A stretch of 22,865 nucleotides of DNA from Conidiobolus incongruus B7586 (GCA_000697335.1 JNEM01008254.1:1-22865); one strand, 5' to 3'. Numbered from the stretch's first letter, positions 1 to 11,134 are shown. Translations and numbers: made by a program. The notes: generated from the sequence alone by a model not told the origin.

Positions 1-1952
1 TATTTATTTTTTTATTTGCTTTGTATATATTTTTTAATTAAAAATAATAATATATTTGAAAAATCAAAAATTAAAAAATTTCCTATTTTTTTTTGATTCT
101 ATGGTAATATTTATATAAAAATATACAAAATATAAATTATATAAGTTTATATTTTAAGTTATATATCTTTCTATTTAATATCAATTCTTGACTATAAAAA
201 TTATTGATATTAAGGTAAATTAATTTGTCATTATATTAATTTTTCCCAAATTATAAGGAGATGAAAAATTCATTTTAATATTAATTTAAAAAAATAATAT
301 ATATTATATATTAAAATTATATTTTGAATTCAACTACCATTTATTTTAAAATAATTAAATATCAAGGAACTAATAATATTATAATTTAACTAATATCTCA
401 AAATTATTTAATATAATCCAAAATATCAAATAAAATTCTATTATGACATAATATTGGCTATGTTATAATCTATTTGGTATATATATAAGTAATTTAAATA
501 TTATATTACTAGTTTATATATTTGTCAAAATTCTAGATAATAATAATAATAATAATAATCCAATTTAATATTTATAAAATTAATACACAAAATAAAAATA
601 AGTTCAAGATACTAAATATTTTAAGCACCTGAATCTTTAATATAATAATTTAAATTCTATACCATTTTAATCAAATAATTTTGAGTTTCTATTCTAGCTT
701 ATATAACATTGTAAAATTATATGAATTAAAAATAATTCCAAACTTAAAATTTTTATACTAACTGTAATATGGAATATTATAAATTATTTATAGAATTTTT
801 CGTTTCAAAAAACATATTAAATGATGGGGCAGTAGGACATATTATGTGAATTCTTTTATTAAAATATTTTTTCATATAAGCTTTAATTTTATTATTCTCA
901 ATTTCAAAAAATTTTAATTAGTTATTCAAATATTTTAATAAATTTAAGTATATTGATTTTGTTGCCAGTGGAAATATGTGTTCAAATATATATTGTTTTT
1001 AAAATGGTTTTATTTATCAACTTTTCAGATTTAGAATTTTGAATTTGATAAACTAGTATTAGGATGATTGAATAGCATTATGATTAATAGGGAAATAATT
1101 CAAAACTCAACCTAATTATTAATTTCTTAAATTCATTAACTTGACTGATATCTTAATTTTGAGTAAATCATTTCAACAGCTCAGTCTCAATTATTAAAGA
1201 GTTCCTTGAATTTTCAATACTCAAATAGTTAAAATTGGCAGCACAAAATTATCAAATTCAGAGAGGACCTCCCTTAATATTGAAAATTTCACAATATTCT
1301 GATCAACTCCTAAAATTTTGAAAAATTCATTTTGCGTATTATTAGAATTAACACAATACCAAGGCATAAATAAAAAGCTGTAGCAATCTTGCATTAGATC
1401 TATACAAATGACTGTTAAATGGATATGAAATGAAAAACAGTGCTATTTATACAGATTTAAGATGAAATAATTCTTTATTGACTAATCAAATTCCAAATAC
1501 CAAGAAAAAATTAAGCTGTTAAATTTAATCCGTAATTGTTCAACCACGTCGAAATCTAAGTAATATTTAATTAAAATGAAAATTTTTGACTTGATTAAAC
1601 ACCTTCTACAACTATTGCATAAATTAGTAATTTCTAAAATTTTTGACTGGTTAATTATTAGTCAAATACAGGATTTAACATTATCTATTAATACTTGGCA
1701 AAATAAACAAAATTGAACACTACCACCAGGCTTCAGTTAAAATATAATTTCATTTTGTTAAATACTGACTCAAATAATACAAACCCAAAAAGTCATTGTC
1801 TCGGTGAAATTTCAACTATTCAACCTGAAAATAAATGACATTGATCAGAAAAATTTTCCATAGTTCACTTATTTGCTGAAAGTTGAGAGATTCGAATTTG
1901 ATAGTTGTTAAATTAATTGAATGTTTGGATTCTGGGCTTGGTATGGTATCAC
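1..1952. other. AT-rich intergenic sequence, no gene seen
   Basis: No reading frame of convincing composition was found on either strand, and no RNA gene. It holds a (TAA)n microsatellite near 537-559 and scattered A/T homopolymers. Codon-like GC enrichment, which marks the real genes of this window, is absent until about 2073. Confidence 0.7.
537..559. repeat. (TAA)n microsatellite
   Basis: About seven perfect copies of the trinucleotide TAA in a row in non-coding sequence. It is a simple repeat with no sign of function. Confidence 0.9.
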
Positions 1953-1960
1953 TATAAATA
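1953..1960 (+). promoter_or_regulatory. TATA box of the metalloprotease gene
   Basis: TATAAATA lies about 120 bp upstream of the ATG at 2073. The transporter gene has the identical octamer about 164 bp before its ATG (10971-10978). The position argues that transcription starts near 1980-1990 and that the ATG at 2073, not an upstream codon, begins the protein. Confidence 0.5.
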
Positions 1961-2072
1961 CAGGATGATACTCACATCATTTAGTGAAAATCATTTCTGG
2001 ATTGTAATTGCTGCATTTTTTTGTATTGAGTGTTTTAATTTAATTTTCTGTAATTTATTTTTAAAAAATATC

Positions 2073-3407
2073 ATGACCAGATCCAGTTTGATAGCTTTGA
2101 TGTTGATTGGTGCTTTAAATGCTCAGTGTTTCGAGCCTGACAGGCAGCCAAATGGGAAGTACTACTACAGGGAGGTAGAGTGCTCGCCTCGGCAATTTGT
2201 GCCTAGAGGATATGGCGCTGCAGCAGACGCCAATAAGCGCAAGAAACCTTCAAATGGATCATTTAACACTGCTAATGCTATATCCGCCGCGAATGGTACT
2301 TTCTTGATTAATTTGACGTGCTTTGCTGACCAGACAACATGTAATGAAGTTCAATATACATTTGTGTCGGCAGCTCAATTCCTTGCAAATGCTCTAGTCA
2401 TCAAAGATCCTATTACTGTAGATGCTAGATTTTATTCATTTTGCACGCAGTATCAAGAATGTGTGACGGGATCGGGCCAACATATCACGCTGGGACAAGC
2501 TACACCCGCTAGGACGATATTATTGCAAGGAGATGATGGTAAGCAGAGATTTTATCCCCAAGCACTTGTCAAACAGCTTAATCTTTCTAAGATGCCAGGA
2601 ACACAAGGAACATTTGATATTCTCGCAGAATTTAATGCAGACGCTCAGTTCTGGTTCCAAAGATCCAATAGAGTCATCGCACAGAACCAGGTGGATTTCC
2701 TGCTGGTAGTTAGTCATGAATTGGTGCACGGTCTAGGGTTTACATCGTCATACTCGGACTATTTTAACGACAATCCCACCTTTTTAACACCCAACCCTCA
2801 GATTGAATCTCGATCTGATGGTCAAATCCGCATCTCCGGATTTATAGAAAATATATTCGATAAATTCATGATTAGAACGGACAATAACCAAGCTTTGACC
2901 AATTCCGTAACGGATCAAATGAACAGTTGGGCCCAATCTTCAAACTTCGTCGGATCTGAAGATGATGTTCTAAGTGCTTTCCAAAATTCTAACGTATATC
3001 AACTAGGCCAACAGATGCTGCAATTGGCAACCACTCCAGATTCGTTGGGTCTCAATATCAACTCCACATCTGGACCCTTATACCTAGAAACAAGTCTCAA
3101 GCCCTTCCAGTCCAGTTCTTCAATGTCTCACGTAAATCTGAATAAGTATACTAACACCAACGAATTCCTCATGCAATGGGAGCTAAATTCCGGTATTTCG
3201 TTATCAGACAGTATGCGCAAAATAGGAAATCAGTGGAATACTGCGCCCTACGGCCCTATGCTAGTTCAGTTTTTAGGTGTTATGGGTTACCCTACCAATG
3301 AGAATCCTGATCCTGCAGTATTCTTGCAGTTGAGTCATTCTTCCAAACTCAATGTTAATCATCTATTATATTGTATACTTATTGGTATAATCATGTATTT
3401 AATTTAA
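2073..3407 (+). CDS. Secreted, GPI-type leishmanolysin-like metalloprotease
   Basis: An intronless gene of 444 residues. The start at 2073 gives a classic signal peptide (MTRSSLIALMLIGALNA, cleavage near residue 17-19). The open frame extends upstream only through a TTG codon and AT-rich sequence. HELVHGLGF at residues 215-223 is a zinc-protease signature with H215 and H219 as ligands and E216 as catalytic base. The usual metzincin third His six residues after H219 is missing. Instead SHVNLNKYTNTNEFLM at 352-367 resembles the distant His plus Met-turn of leishmanolysin (M8), so H353 and M367 are my candidates. The C-terminus ends in a hydrophobic tail (about 427-444) after a small-residue stretch, as in GPI-anchored proteins. 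N-glycosylation sequons include NGT, NLT and NST. I infer a cell-surface or secreted protease; the substrate is unknown. It converges on the WDR6 homologue 296 bp downstream. An AATAAA-like signal lies near 3443. Confidence 0.8.
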   Translation: MTRSSLIALMLIGALNAQCFEPDRQPNGKYYYREVECSPRQFVPRGYGAAADANKRKKPSNGSFNTANAISAANGTFLINLTCFADQTTCNEVQYTFVSAAQFLANALVIKDPITVDARFYSFCTQYQECVTGSGQHITLGQATPARTILLQGDDGKQRFYPQALVKQLNLSKMPGTQGTFDILAEFNADAQFWFQRSNRVIAQNQVDFLLVVSHELVHGLGFTSSYSDYFNDNPTFLTPNPQIESRSDGQIRISGFIENIFDKFMIRTDNNQALTNSVTDQMNSWAQSSNFVGSEDDVLSAFQNSNVYQLGQQMLQLATTPDSLGLNINSTSGPLYLETSLKPFQSSSSMSHVNLNKYTNTNEFLMQWELNSGISLSDSMRKIGNQWNTAPYGPMLVQFLGVMGYPTNENPDPAVFLQLSHSSKLNVNHLLYCILIGIIMYLI

Positions 3408-3680
3408 TCTTTAAAATCAATTAAGAAAATTTTTTTCGTATTAATAAAAAATATTTCATTTAATCAAATATTTAACCTTAATAGATAATAAATTTCAATA
3501 ATACTTTCTCGTATTTTGACTGAAGGTCCTGTATCTAGGCCTTGATATAGTAAAAAGATAAATTAATTGAATTACAAAATTTGAAGCACCTATTCAATTA
3601 ATAAAAAGAATTCTTTAATAATTATAATGGCTGAATAAATAAGAAATAACTGCATATTAATAAATCGATGAAATTAAATA

Positions 3681-3686
3681 TTTATT
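3681..3686 (-). terminator. Poly(A) signal of the WDR6 homologue
   Basis: On the minus strand AATAAA lies about 20 nt after the TAG stop at 3704, a normal distance for a eukaryotic polyadenylation signal. The match is canonical, but AT-rich sequence makes chance matches common. Confidence 0.45.
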
Positions 3687-3703
3687 CATGTTTTAGAATT
3701 GAT

Positions 3704-6700
3704 CTATTGTTGTAATTCTATAACTTCGAGGCCTATACCAACTAAACCAAATTCAATGGTATCACTAATATAATATCATATATTAATATCAAATCAGTTA
3801 AAGTTATTGAAGTATCTTTACCTTTCTGGGTTGATCCATCTTACTAAATCCGAAGGATCCGGTACAGTTGTCATCTTGGCAAACTGTATGGTCAAGTTAT
3901 CGTCTTGAATCTTCCATCCAATTAAACGTTGATCCAACCCGGTGGTTGCGAATTCGCCAGTATTGAAAAATTGAATTCCTACAAATTATTAGAAATTGTA
4001 TAAATGATAATAACAGTAAGTACCTTGAATGGCTGAAGCATGTCCCTTTTCAAATTTCTTGACGTTTGTAGTAAAGTTTTCAATGTTTACAACAGTTATA
4101 GAATTATCTTCGCCACCTGTAACAAATGTAATTTTATCATTGAGAAATTGAGCATCCATACAGTTTACACCACTTTGGTGAAGTTGATCTACAGCGAAAG
4201 GTGTATCAGACTTTTGGGCATCGACTAACTGATCAACAGTAAAGAATCCAACTTTGCCTCCTGTAGTACCACATCCCACTACAACAGTATCTCCAGTATT
4301 AACGCTGGCAATTGAGAGGACACAACGTTCCAAAAATTTCAAACATTTTAACATTTTAACACACTCTTTAGATTCTACATCAATTCTGAAAGTACGCAAT
4401 ATTCCGTCAGAATACCCTACAATCAGGAAAGTATCCCCGTTGGATTGAATTAATTCCAAATTCATAATTCTAGTCTCCAGTTCTGTATTATAAATTGGAC
4501 ATTGATAAATTTCAACTAATGATAATACTCCAGTGATGGATAATTCCCATAGTTTGAGTTCTTCGGAGCCACCAGCACTCAAGAGGTAAACTTTATCGCG
4601 AATTGTAAACAGTTTGAGATTTGTTATGACGGATTGATGCGCTTTTAGGGTCAAATGACATTGTAATTCGGAGTGGGTTCGGGTATACAGTTTGAGTTTG
4701 CCAGCTTCACAGCCAGTAGCCAGAATTTGGGAATCGCGAACGTGAAGATGGGTTAAAGTACGGATTTCGCGACCATGAAGACCCGACTAAAAGCTTGAAT
4801 CAATAAAATATAATAGGGGATTTTGTTGGCTATTACCTTTAAGATTAGGTCTGTAGAATTAGATGTTTCACTGTGACCAATGGGATAAATAACAACCTGA
4901 CAATAGTTAGTCATCAATCAATAATAACATAGTCCAATTACCCTTTCTTTCCTCAAATACATTACACTTCCAGTTGTCAAGTCAGAATTCCCACAATTTA
5001 GGTACCATTCTCTGTGACCTCCGCCACAATGAATAGAGAACAACTACTCCAAATATTAATTCCAATTCTCTGAAATACATCATTTCAACTTACCTCTAAA
5101 TTTTTACTAAAGTTATAAACCACCATCCTCTTACGATAAAAATAAATCAAAACGATATCGGAGTTCACAATTTGAACACCTTCAATCCATCCCTTAGTGA
5201 GTTTAGAATTCAATTTTGTCGAATATTCATTATCTACGTATCGATGATGTTGATGTGTTCCATCCCTACCGGTTGATATCAATTCTGGCGTTGAGGTATT
5301 CATGTACCGAAGACTTGTAACGGATTCAGATTTGTGAAGAGATGTCAGATGTTGGAGGAGTTGGATCTTATTGGAATTATTTTCGATATCAATGTGATAA
5401 ATTAATAAATCTCCCTGTCTTGTACCAATACTCAAATGCTGGGAAATGTGATGATAAGCTAAACACATGGGGTGAATGGGAGTAGAACTTGATAATTGGC
5501 TAATTTTTGACAAGATCTAAAATATCCAAATTAATATTCGAAAATTATTTTAAATGTGATAAATTACAATTTGGTCACCGACTGTTATCCTATAAAGATT
5601 GGGTAATTGATCCAAAGTGTAAACAACCAATAAATAATCATCTAAATCAATCATCAGTAAAATTGAATATTAATCATGTTCAATGATCTTACTTTTTTTA
5701 TATTCAACTAACTTCAAACTAACAACCTTAGTATCAAAAATTTTAATCTTGTGAATTCTAAACTCATTCAAAATGTCACAAATAAATATTTCTCCACAAA
5801 GACTTCCCAAAACCGCTATGGGGTTTTTGGAATCGAAACAGTCATAATCAAGTGTTCCTACCATACAGTAGTGTTGCAATTCGGGTAGTCTCATGATGAG
5901 TTGACCTTCTTCCGGTGTCCAAATATTATTTATTGAATTTAATTGGAATTTGAATAAATATCTTTAGAAATATTAGTATGTAGTTAGAATTGTAATATTA
6001 AGATTACCCCAAGTCTGTAATGGCCAAACTTTCGTGAATACCCAAAGGTATAAAATTACGTATAAAATCTTTAAGTGGTTTCGATTTAAGCGTTACAATT
6101 TCATCATTTTCATGGAAATTTTGTGTTAAAATCACTGCTAAAATTTCGATTAGAAAATTGTCAAAATTATTGGGATTGGATTACTTTCGTTATGGTACTT
6201 AATAAGATTAGGTAATTCGAAATTATAACAGAGTTCGGAATCGTTTTCCACCTTCTTCAACCCTTGTAAATTGAGCAATCTGACGCTGCCGTCATTACCC
6301 CCAACCAACTATTGTTACATTAGACGTAAATTCATATTATTATAAAATATAAACTTACAACTTGAGTCCCGCTCCCATTAAGTGCCATAGACCATACATT
6401 CTTGCCCTCGGAAGCTGTCCAACTCATTTTGAGCTTGTGATCAGTATCTGATAAAGACCAGAGTTTGCATGTACTATCCTCAGAGATTGATACGAGTTCA
6501 TTGGGATTTGAGAATTGACAATCCCAGATACGGTTAGTATGACCGTAAATGGTATGAGTTAATTTATAATTCCTAAATCTTGATAAATTTAATTGTATTA
6601 AATTGAATATTTTGGGGATTTACCATTCAATATTTGAGGATTTTGACCATACTCTAATGGTTCTATCGTCAGATACAGATACCAATTTTGAAAAATTCGG

Positions 6701-7675
6701 AGTGAAATGAAGATTAAAAATAACACCCTATAAAATATTAATCAATTATTACTTAGTATTGAATCCATACTTACTTCATGACCTTTCAATTCACATTTCA
6801 ATCGGCCTACTTCCCTTCCATTATTTTCAACTATAATTAATTAATTCAATGGAAATCGACAAAATATATGAGAAAATTTACTTGATTCATAATTCCAAAT
6901 TATTACAGTATTAAAAATTGTACCAATTCCTACATTTTCAGAATTTAAAAATCTTCCAGAATACCTAAATATATTTAGCCAATGTCAAAGAGCGTTGAGA
7001 ATTGGAGTTACAGTAGACAGTTAACAGGACCGTAAATCGCATTAATTAAATTCAAATCGTAAGTTTGTAAAATTTCGAGTTTTATGACGATATTATGGGC
7101 TAATAACAAATTGATATGGGATTGTGAAACTACAAAAAGATCTAAAATCCAGTCGCAGAATTGATACTCACAAGTTAAATTATCGAGGATGTATGTATCG
7201 CTATAAGTTGGATTAAATTAATATTTAGTAGTAATATAAGATTAATAAATTATTACTTGATTTGAGTTAATCTTAAGAAACGTAGAGATTTGCCACCGAA
7301 ACAAATTAATACTTTGGAATTATCATCACCTGAATTCCAAAAATTTATAAAATATTCCACTTAAAATTTATGGCTAGTTACCTTTTAATATTCTGACTCC
7401 TCTAATTCTCTCATACTCGAATACTTGATATTCAAATTCCCTTTGATTGGTATCAGATGTATACAGTGTGAGGTAAGGCCCGTTACTTGCTAAATACCCT
7501 ACACTTTCGAGATAGTGGGTACTCGTTACAGGGGAATATCGTAAATTTGAGGTGATCTCATATGTGGTGTTCTAATAAGTTGGGGTTAGAATTTGTTTGA
7601 ATTATGGAAGACATTTGATGTTACAGGATTAGTATAAGTTGACTTGGAATTGAAGGGTTTAAACCAACGTGTCAT
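3704..7675 (-). CDS. WDR6/Rtt10 (Trm734) homologue, tRNA 2'-O-methylation partner, 18 exons
   Basis: Exons in coding order: 7675-7625, 7571-7382, 7329-7257, 7200-7012, 6964-6882, 6830-6775, 6727-6624, 6572-6359, 6308-6185, 6137-6008, 5961-5693, 5641-5568, 5516-5094, 5043-4942, 4896-4837, 4786-4024, 3978-3822, 3764-3704. They join in frame to 3123 nt, 1040 residues (human WDR6 is about 1121, yeast Rtt10 about 1013). Family landmarks recalled from WDR6: GPYLTLY then CFGGKSLR (residues 90-97), CDWILD with AHN (120-141), CLLYSG (166-171), two clear WD repeats ending DDRTIRVW and EDSTCKLW (about 212-287), STGRDG, CGGGHREW (666-673), GLHGREI (716-722), TGGEDNSI, and a C-terminal GIGLEV. In yeast and human this protein guides Trm7/FTSJ1 to methylate the 2'-O of tRNA wobble base 34, in the cytoplasm. 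Introns are 45-57 nt, all GT-AG. The start is chosen because exon 1 (17 codons) opens with ATG and upstream sequence is non-coding. Confidence 0.88.
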
Positions 7676-7764
7676 AATAAATAAATAATAATCTATAAAT
7701 CTATATTTTTATAATTATTGAATTAAATTAATTATTTTTGAATAAATTTTTATTAGTTTTTATT

Positions 7765-7811
7765 ATTTTGATATTTTGATATTTTGAATATTTTGAATAT
7801 TTTGAATATTT
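7765..7811. repeat. Short tandem ATATTTTGA-type repeat
   Basis: About five imperfect units of ATATTTTGA lie 90-136 bp before the start codon of the minus-strand WDR6 homologue, so in its promoter or 5' leader. No regulatory role can be read from it. Confidence 0.75.
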
Positions 7812-7998
7812 CAATATAATGATGATACGAAGGATAGAAGTTAATAGAAGATTGATTGCCACAAAAATTATGGGAGAAACTAAAATTATGAATATTCGAA
7901 GTTCAATTATATATATAGGGTTTTAAAAACTATGCAACAGTTTGTATTTTTAATTTAAAATAAAATGGAAAGAAAAAATGATGCAATTTGGCACAAAC

Positions 7999-8070
7999 AT
8001 CCGGTACAGGGAATCGAACCCTGGCCGCCCCGGTGAAAGCGTGAAAACCTAATCACTATACCGTACCGGA
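7999..8070 (-). tRNA. tRNA-Glu (anticodon TTC)
   Basis: On the minus strand a 72-nt cloverleaf starts TCCGGTA (acceptor) and closes with TACCGGA, seven perfect pairs. D-arm GTATAGTGATTAGG, anticodon loop CTTTCAC (anticodon TTC at 8037-8035) and T-arm AGGGTTCGATTCCCT fit eukaryotic tRNA-Glu; the T-loop is the internal B box. The anticodon stem is TCACG/CGGGG, which leaves an A29-G41 mismatch and a U27-G43 wobble. There is no intron. A T6 run on the minus strand at 7978-7973 is the likely Pol III terminator. Confidence 0.93.
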
Positions 8071-8716
8071 TGAAATAATTGATTCAAAGTCTTAATCACA
8101 AAATTTTACAATTGTAATATATTTGTATTTTAATAATCAATTAATGTATTTGAAATTTTATTAACCAATTCATTTCCAATACCATCAATTATCACTCGAT
8201 ATTATTATATTTTTCATTACTATACCTTACTATATATCAAATTCATTTTCATTGTTATTAATTTAATATTTTGAATATCTTTATATTCATTAATTCTCTC
8301 ATTTTTGATTTTATTAATTTTATATAATGCAAGTATAAACAATTAATTTTTATATTTTATATTTTATATTTTATCAACAAACATATGTTGTAATATAATC
8401 AAAAATATTTTTGAACTTAAGAATGAAAATGAATCATAGCGCTTGTAATAATAGTTGATCAAATATATGAATGTAAAAAGGTATAAAATATATACTAATA
8501 ATTAATATGGTATGAATTAAAATTAATATCAAAAACAATAAAATATAAAAGTTGGATTGAATAAACAGTTTAATATAAATGCAAAGGAAAGAAATATGTA
8601 AAAATTGTAAATTGTACATTAAAAGAGAAAAAAAAAGGATAAATTGTAACTGATAAAGTCTTTCTCAATAAATTTCATTATAACCAAATTAATTAGAACT
8701 AAAAATCTATAAATAA
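8071..8716. other. AT-rich spacer between tRNA genes, no gene seen
   Basis: Low-complexity sequence with a four-unit TTTTATA repeat at about 8347-8373. An apparent 61-codon open frame here (8434-8619, minus) is composed almost only of AT-rich codons for Ile, Leu, Phe and Tyr and has no domain signal. Confidence 0.6.
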
Positions 8717-8789
8717 GGTTCCATGGCCAAATGGATAAGGCGCTTGACTACGGATCAAGAGATTCCAGGTTCGATCCCTGGTGGAATCG
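8717..8789 (+). tRNA. tRNA-Arg (anticodon ACG)
   Basis: A 73-nt cloverleaf: acceptor GGTTCCA pairs with TGGAATC (one G-U wobble at 2-71), D-arm GCCAAATGGATAAGGC, perfect anticodon stem CTTGA/TCAAG around loop CTACGGA (8748-8754, anticodon ACG at 8750-8752), T-arm CCAGGTTCGATCCCTGG, discriminator G. It should read CGU and, once A34 becomes inosine, CGC and CGA. It has no intron. Pol III T4 terminator at 8790-8793 directly follows. Confidence 0.96.
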
Positions 8790-8793
8790 TTTT
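8790..8793 (+). terminator. Pol III terminator of tRNA-Arg
   Basis: TTTT immediately after the discriminator base of the tRNA-Arg gene, the standard RNA polymerase III stop signal. Confidence 0.7.
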
Positions 8794-8811
8794 AATTAAA
8801 TTGTGAAATTC

Positions 8812-8836
8812 TTTTTATTTATTTATTTATTTATTT
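8812..8836. repeat. (TTTA)n microsatellite
   Basis: About five to six TTTA units just downstream of the tRNA-Arg gene; a simple repeat. Confidence 0.85.
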
Positions 8837-9542
8837 TAATTTGAACTAATTTGATTTATTTCTTTAATCTATTCCATTCTTTATCTATGTTTTTTATACA
8901 TTATCTATTCATATTTCCATCATATATTAAAATTACTACAATTTTTTTCAACTTTGATGCAATATTTAATTCAATTTTTTATTTATTGTCACCCTAAATT
9001 CATTTGGCTCAAATAAAAAATTTTTGAATTTGAAAATCATAAAATTTTTGGCGATATAAAATATAATTTAATGCAAAATTTTCATAATTTATTGTTTATC
9101 ATTAGTTATTCTCAAAATTAAATTTTTTTGATAATTGTGAATATAGTCTCTTGATATTACTGTTCATCAAACTAATTTGAATTTATTATAGTCCTTAATT
9201 TATATAATATTATCATTTTCTCAAAATACATTCAACTAAGGAATATGTAAAAAAAACTAAATGGTCGTATAGCATTCAATTTGAAATAATGTTTAATTGT
9301 TTTATATATATTATAGAAATAGATCAATAGGTTTATCTATCTTGAAATAACTAATATTATCTATGTGATTTGATAAATGCTGACCTTTATTATTAGTAAA
9401 TTAATTAATTTCGATCATATAATTGTTAAGAAATTGGTTATAATTTTAGAGTAAGAATTAAAATACTTTTATGTTAGTGTTTTTGAGATTATTGGTAAAG
9501 TATAAAAAAATTGTATTATGAATATAAAATACTGAAAGAGAA
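8837..9542. other. AT-rich spacer between tRNA genes, no gene seen
   Basis: Low-complexity sequence with no supported reading frame, RNA gene or long repeat. Confidence 0.6.
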
Positions 9543-9615
9543 GCCTTCTTGGCTCAGTTGGCAGAGCGTCCGCCTAGTAAGCGGAAGGTCACCAGTTCGA
9601 TTCTGGTAGAAGGCA
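9543..9615 (+). tRNA. tRNA-Thr (anticodon AGT)
   Basis: A 73-nt cloverleaf: acceptor GCCTTCT with AGAAGGC (perfect), D-arm GGCTCAGTTGGCAGAGC, anticodon stem TCCGC/GCGGA around loop CTAGTAA (9574-9580, anticodon AGT at 9576-9578), T-arm ACCAGTTCGATTCTGGT, discriminator A. It reads ACU and, through inosine, ACC and ACA. It has no intron. No T4 run follows at once; the first is near 9643. Confidence 0.96.
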
Positions 9616-10970
9616 TAGATTTGTTACCATCCAATTGTATCAATATTTTACATTATTTGACATTTAACATTTTTATATTCAATTTTTCTTTAATATTAAT
9701 TTTTTAATATTTTGTTATATATCACTCTCACTATGCTATCTCTAATCTAATTCAACATTTAATTTTTTTAATTGTAACTTTTCATTTCCATTGTATTTAT
9801 TTTAAAAAACCTATTATATTTAATCAAACTTTATGCCTGTTAAATGATATTTAAATTTTATTGTCTTTATTTCTGATAATAATATTAATTAAAACTACTT
9901 AAATAAAAGTTGTAAATCAACTTCAAAATTAATTTTTCTAAATATACATCAATTCAACTAATACTATATCAATAAAATGGTTAAATAATTTACCGAATTA
10001 CATTTTGTTTAATTTTTATTTACGACTAGAATTATGATATATATAAAGTTGTCAATTGGTGCAAGATTCATAATAATTTATTGTTTAATTTAAAATATTG
10101 TAAATTGTCTCATTGTCGATTTAAGGCATACACAGTTCAAAAATTTTTACCCACTTTTAAACTAACAGCTCGAATTGATCTTAAAAATGGTGATTTTTTA
10201 ATCACTTCTATATAAAATATCTTAAATTTCAGCTTAACATAAATAAAATTCATTAAAAATCTATCAAATTACAAGTTTTATATCATAATTGAATCTTGAG
10301 AAAAATATTTTTAATAAAAATCACATGGAAATCTTAGTATTAATAAGGAAATTTTTAAATTTATCTAATTTCTTATTAGAATCACGTCATTTTTATAATT
10401 TTTAAAAAGTGAATATTTAAGATATATTCTTTAATTGAAGATTAATTTTTAAAATCTAATATATAATAATTATTAGAATATGTCTTAATACTCGGAGGTA
10501 GAATAATAATTATGTAATTTTAATGAAATTAAATGTATTTTAACGTAATCAAATTAACAAAACTCAATTAAATAGACCCTTAATTTATTTTTAATTTACC
10601 CAATTTGAATATAATCCAAAATTTCTTTTTAGGACTCCATTTAAAGAATTTTGGTCAGACAATTACCAAAAATAATCGAGATTTTTCTTTCATGCTGAGC
10701 TTAGACACTGGATAAAATTTAAGCATAGTAATTAATAATCAACACAGTTTTCCAAGGTTGATTACTAATCCAAATATCAGGTTCAAGCAACGATTTTAAT
10801 TCATAATATTTCTTTGTTTTGTCATTGAATTGCTAAATGTAATAAAATTGGCTTAATTATCTACCCCAATTTGGGGTTACTTCAATTAGTTATTACTGAT
10901 TAATTAATTTTTGGTCAAGGGTACTTCACATTGAGGAGGATATTGGATATACTCGACAATATTGTTGTAT
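9616..10970. other. AT-rich intergenic sequence upstream of the transporter
   Basis: About 1.4 kb without a supported reading frame or RNA gene. It contains the promoter region of the OPT gene at its right end. Confidence 0.6.
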
Positions 10971-10978
10971 TATAAATA
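10971..10978 (+). promoter_or_regulatory. TATA box of the OPT transporter gene
   Basis: TATAAATA about 164 bp before the ATG at 11135, the same octamer found before the metalloprotease gene. The spacing implies a leader of roughly 130 nt. Confidence 0.45.
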
Positions 10979-11134
10979 CTCATTAATTTTATTATTTTGT
11001 TCTTTAATTTTTTTTTCATTTTAAATTAGTTTTAATTAAATTTTTTTTAAAAATATTAATAATATTTATTATTTTTAAAATAATTGAATATTATATATGC
11101 TATCCTGTTTAATATAATATCAAAATAATAATTA

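Noticed and set aside
1917-2072. N-terminal extension of the metalloprotease frame
   Set aside because: It opens with TTG, not ATG; the first in-frame ATG (1965) sits about 5 nt after a TATA box, and the ATG at 2073 gives a clean signal peptide.
8434-8619. 61-codon minus-strand ORF between tRNA genes
   Set aside because: Only AT-rich codons (Ile, Leu, Phe, Tyr), no domain, and the GC content does not rise as it does in the real genes.
3704-9615. Functional clustering of a tRNA-modification gene with its tRNA substrates
   Set aside because: The known Trm7-Trm734 substrates in yeast are tRNA-Phe, -Trp and -Leu, none of which is here; proximity is best taken as chance.
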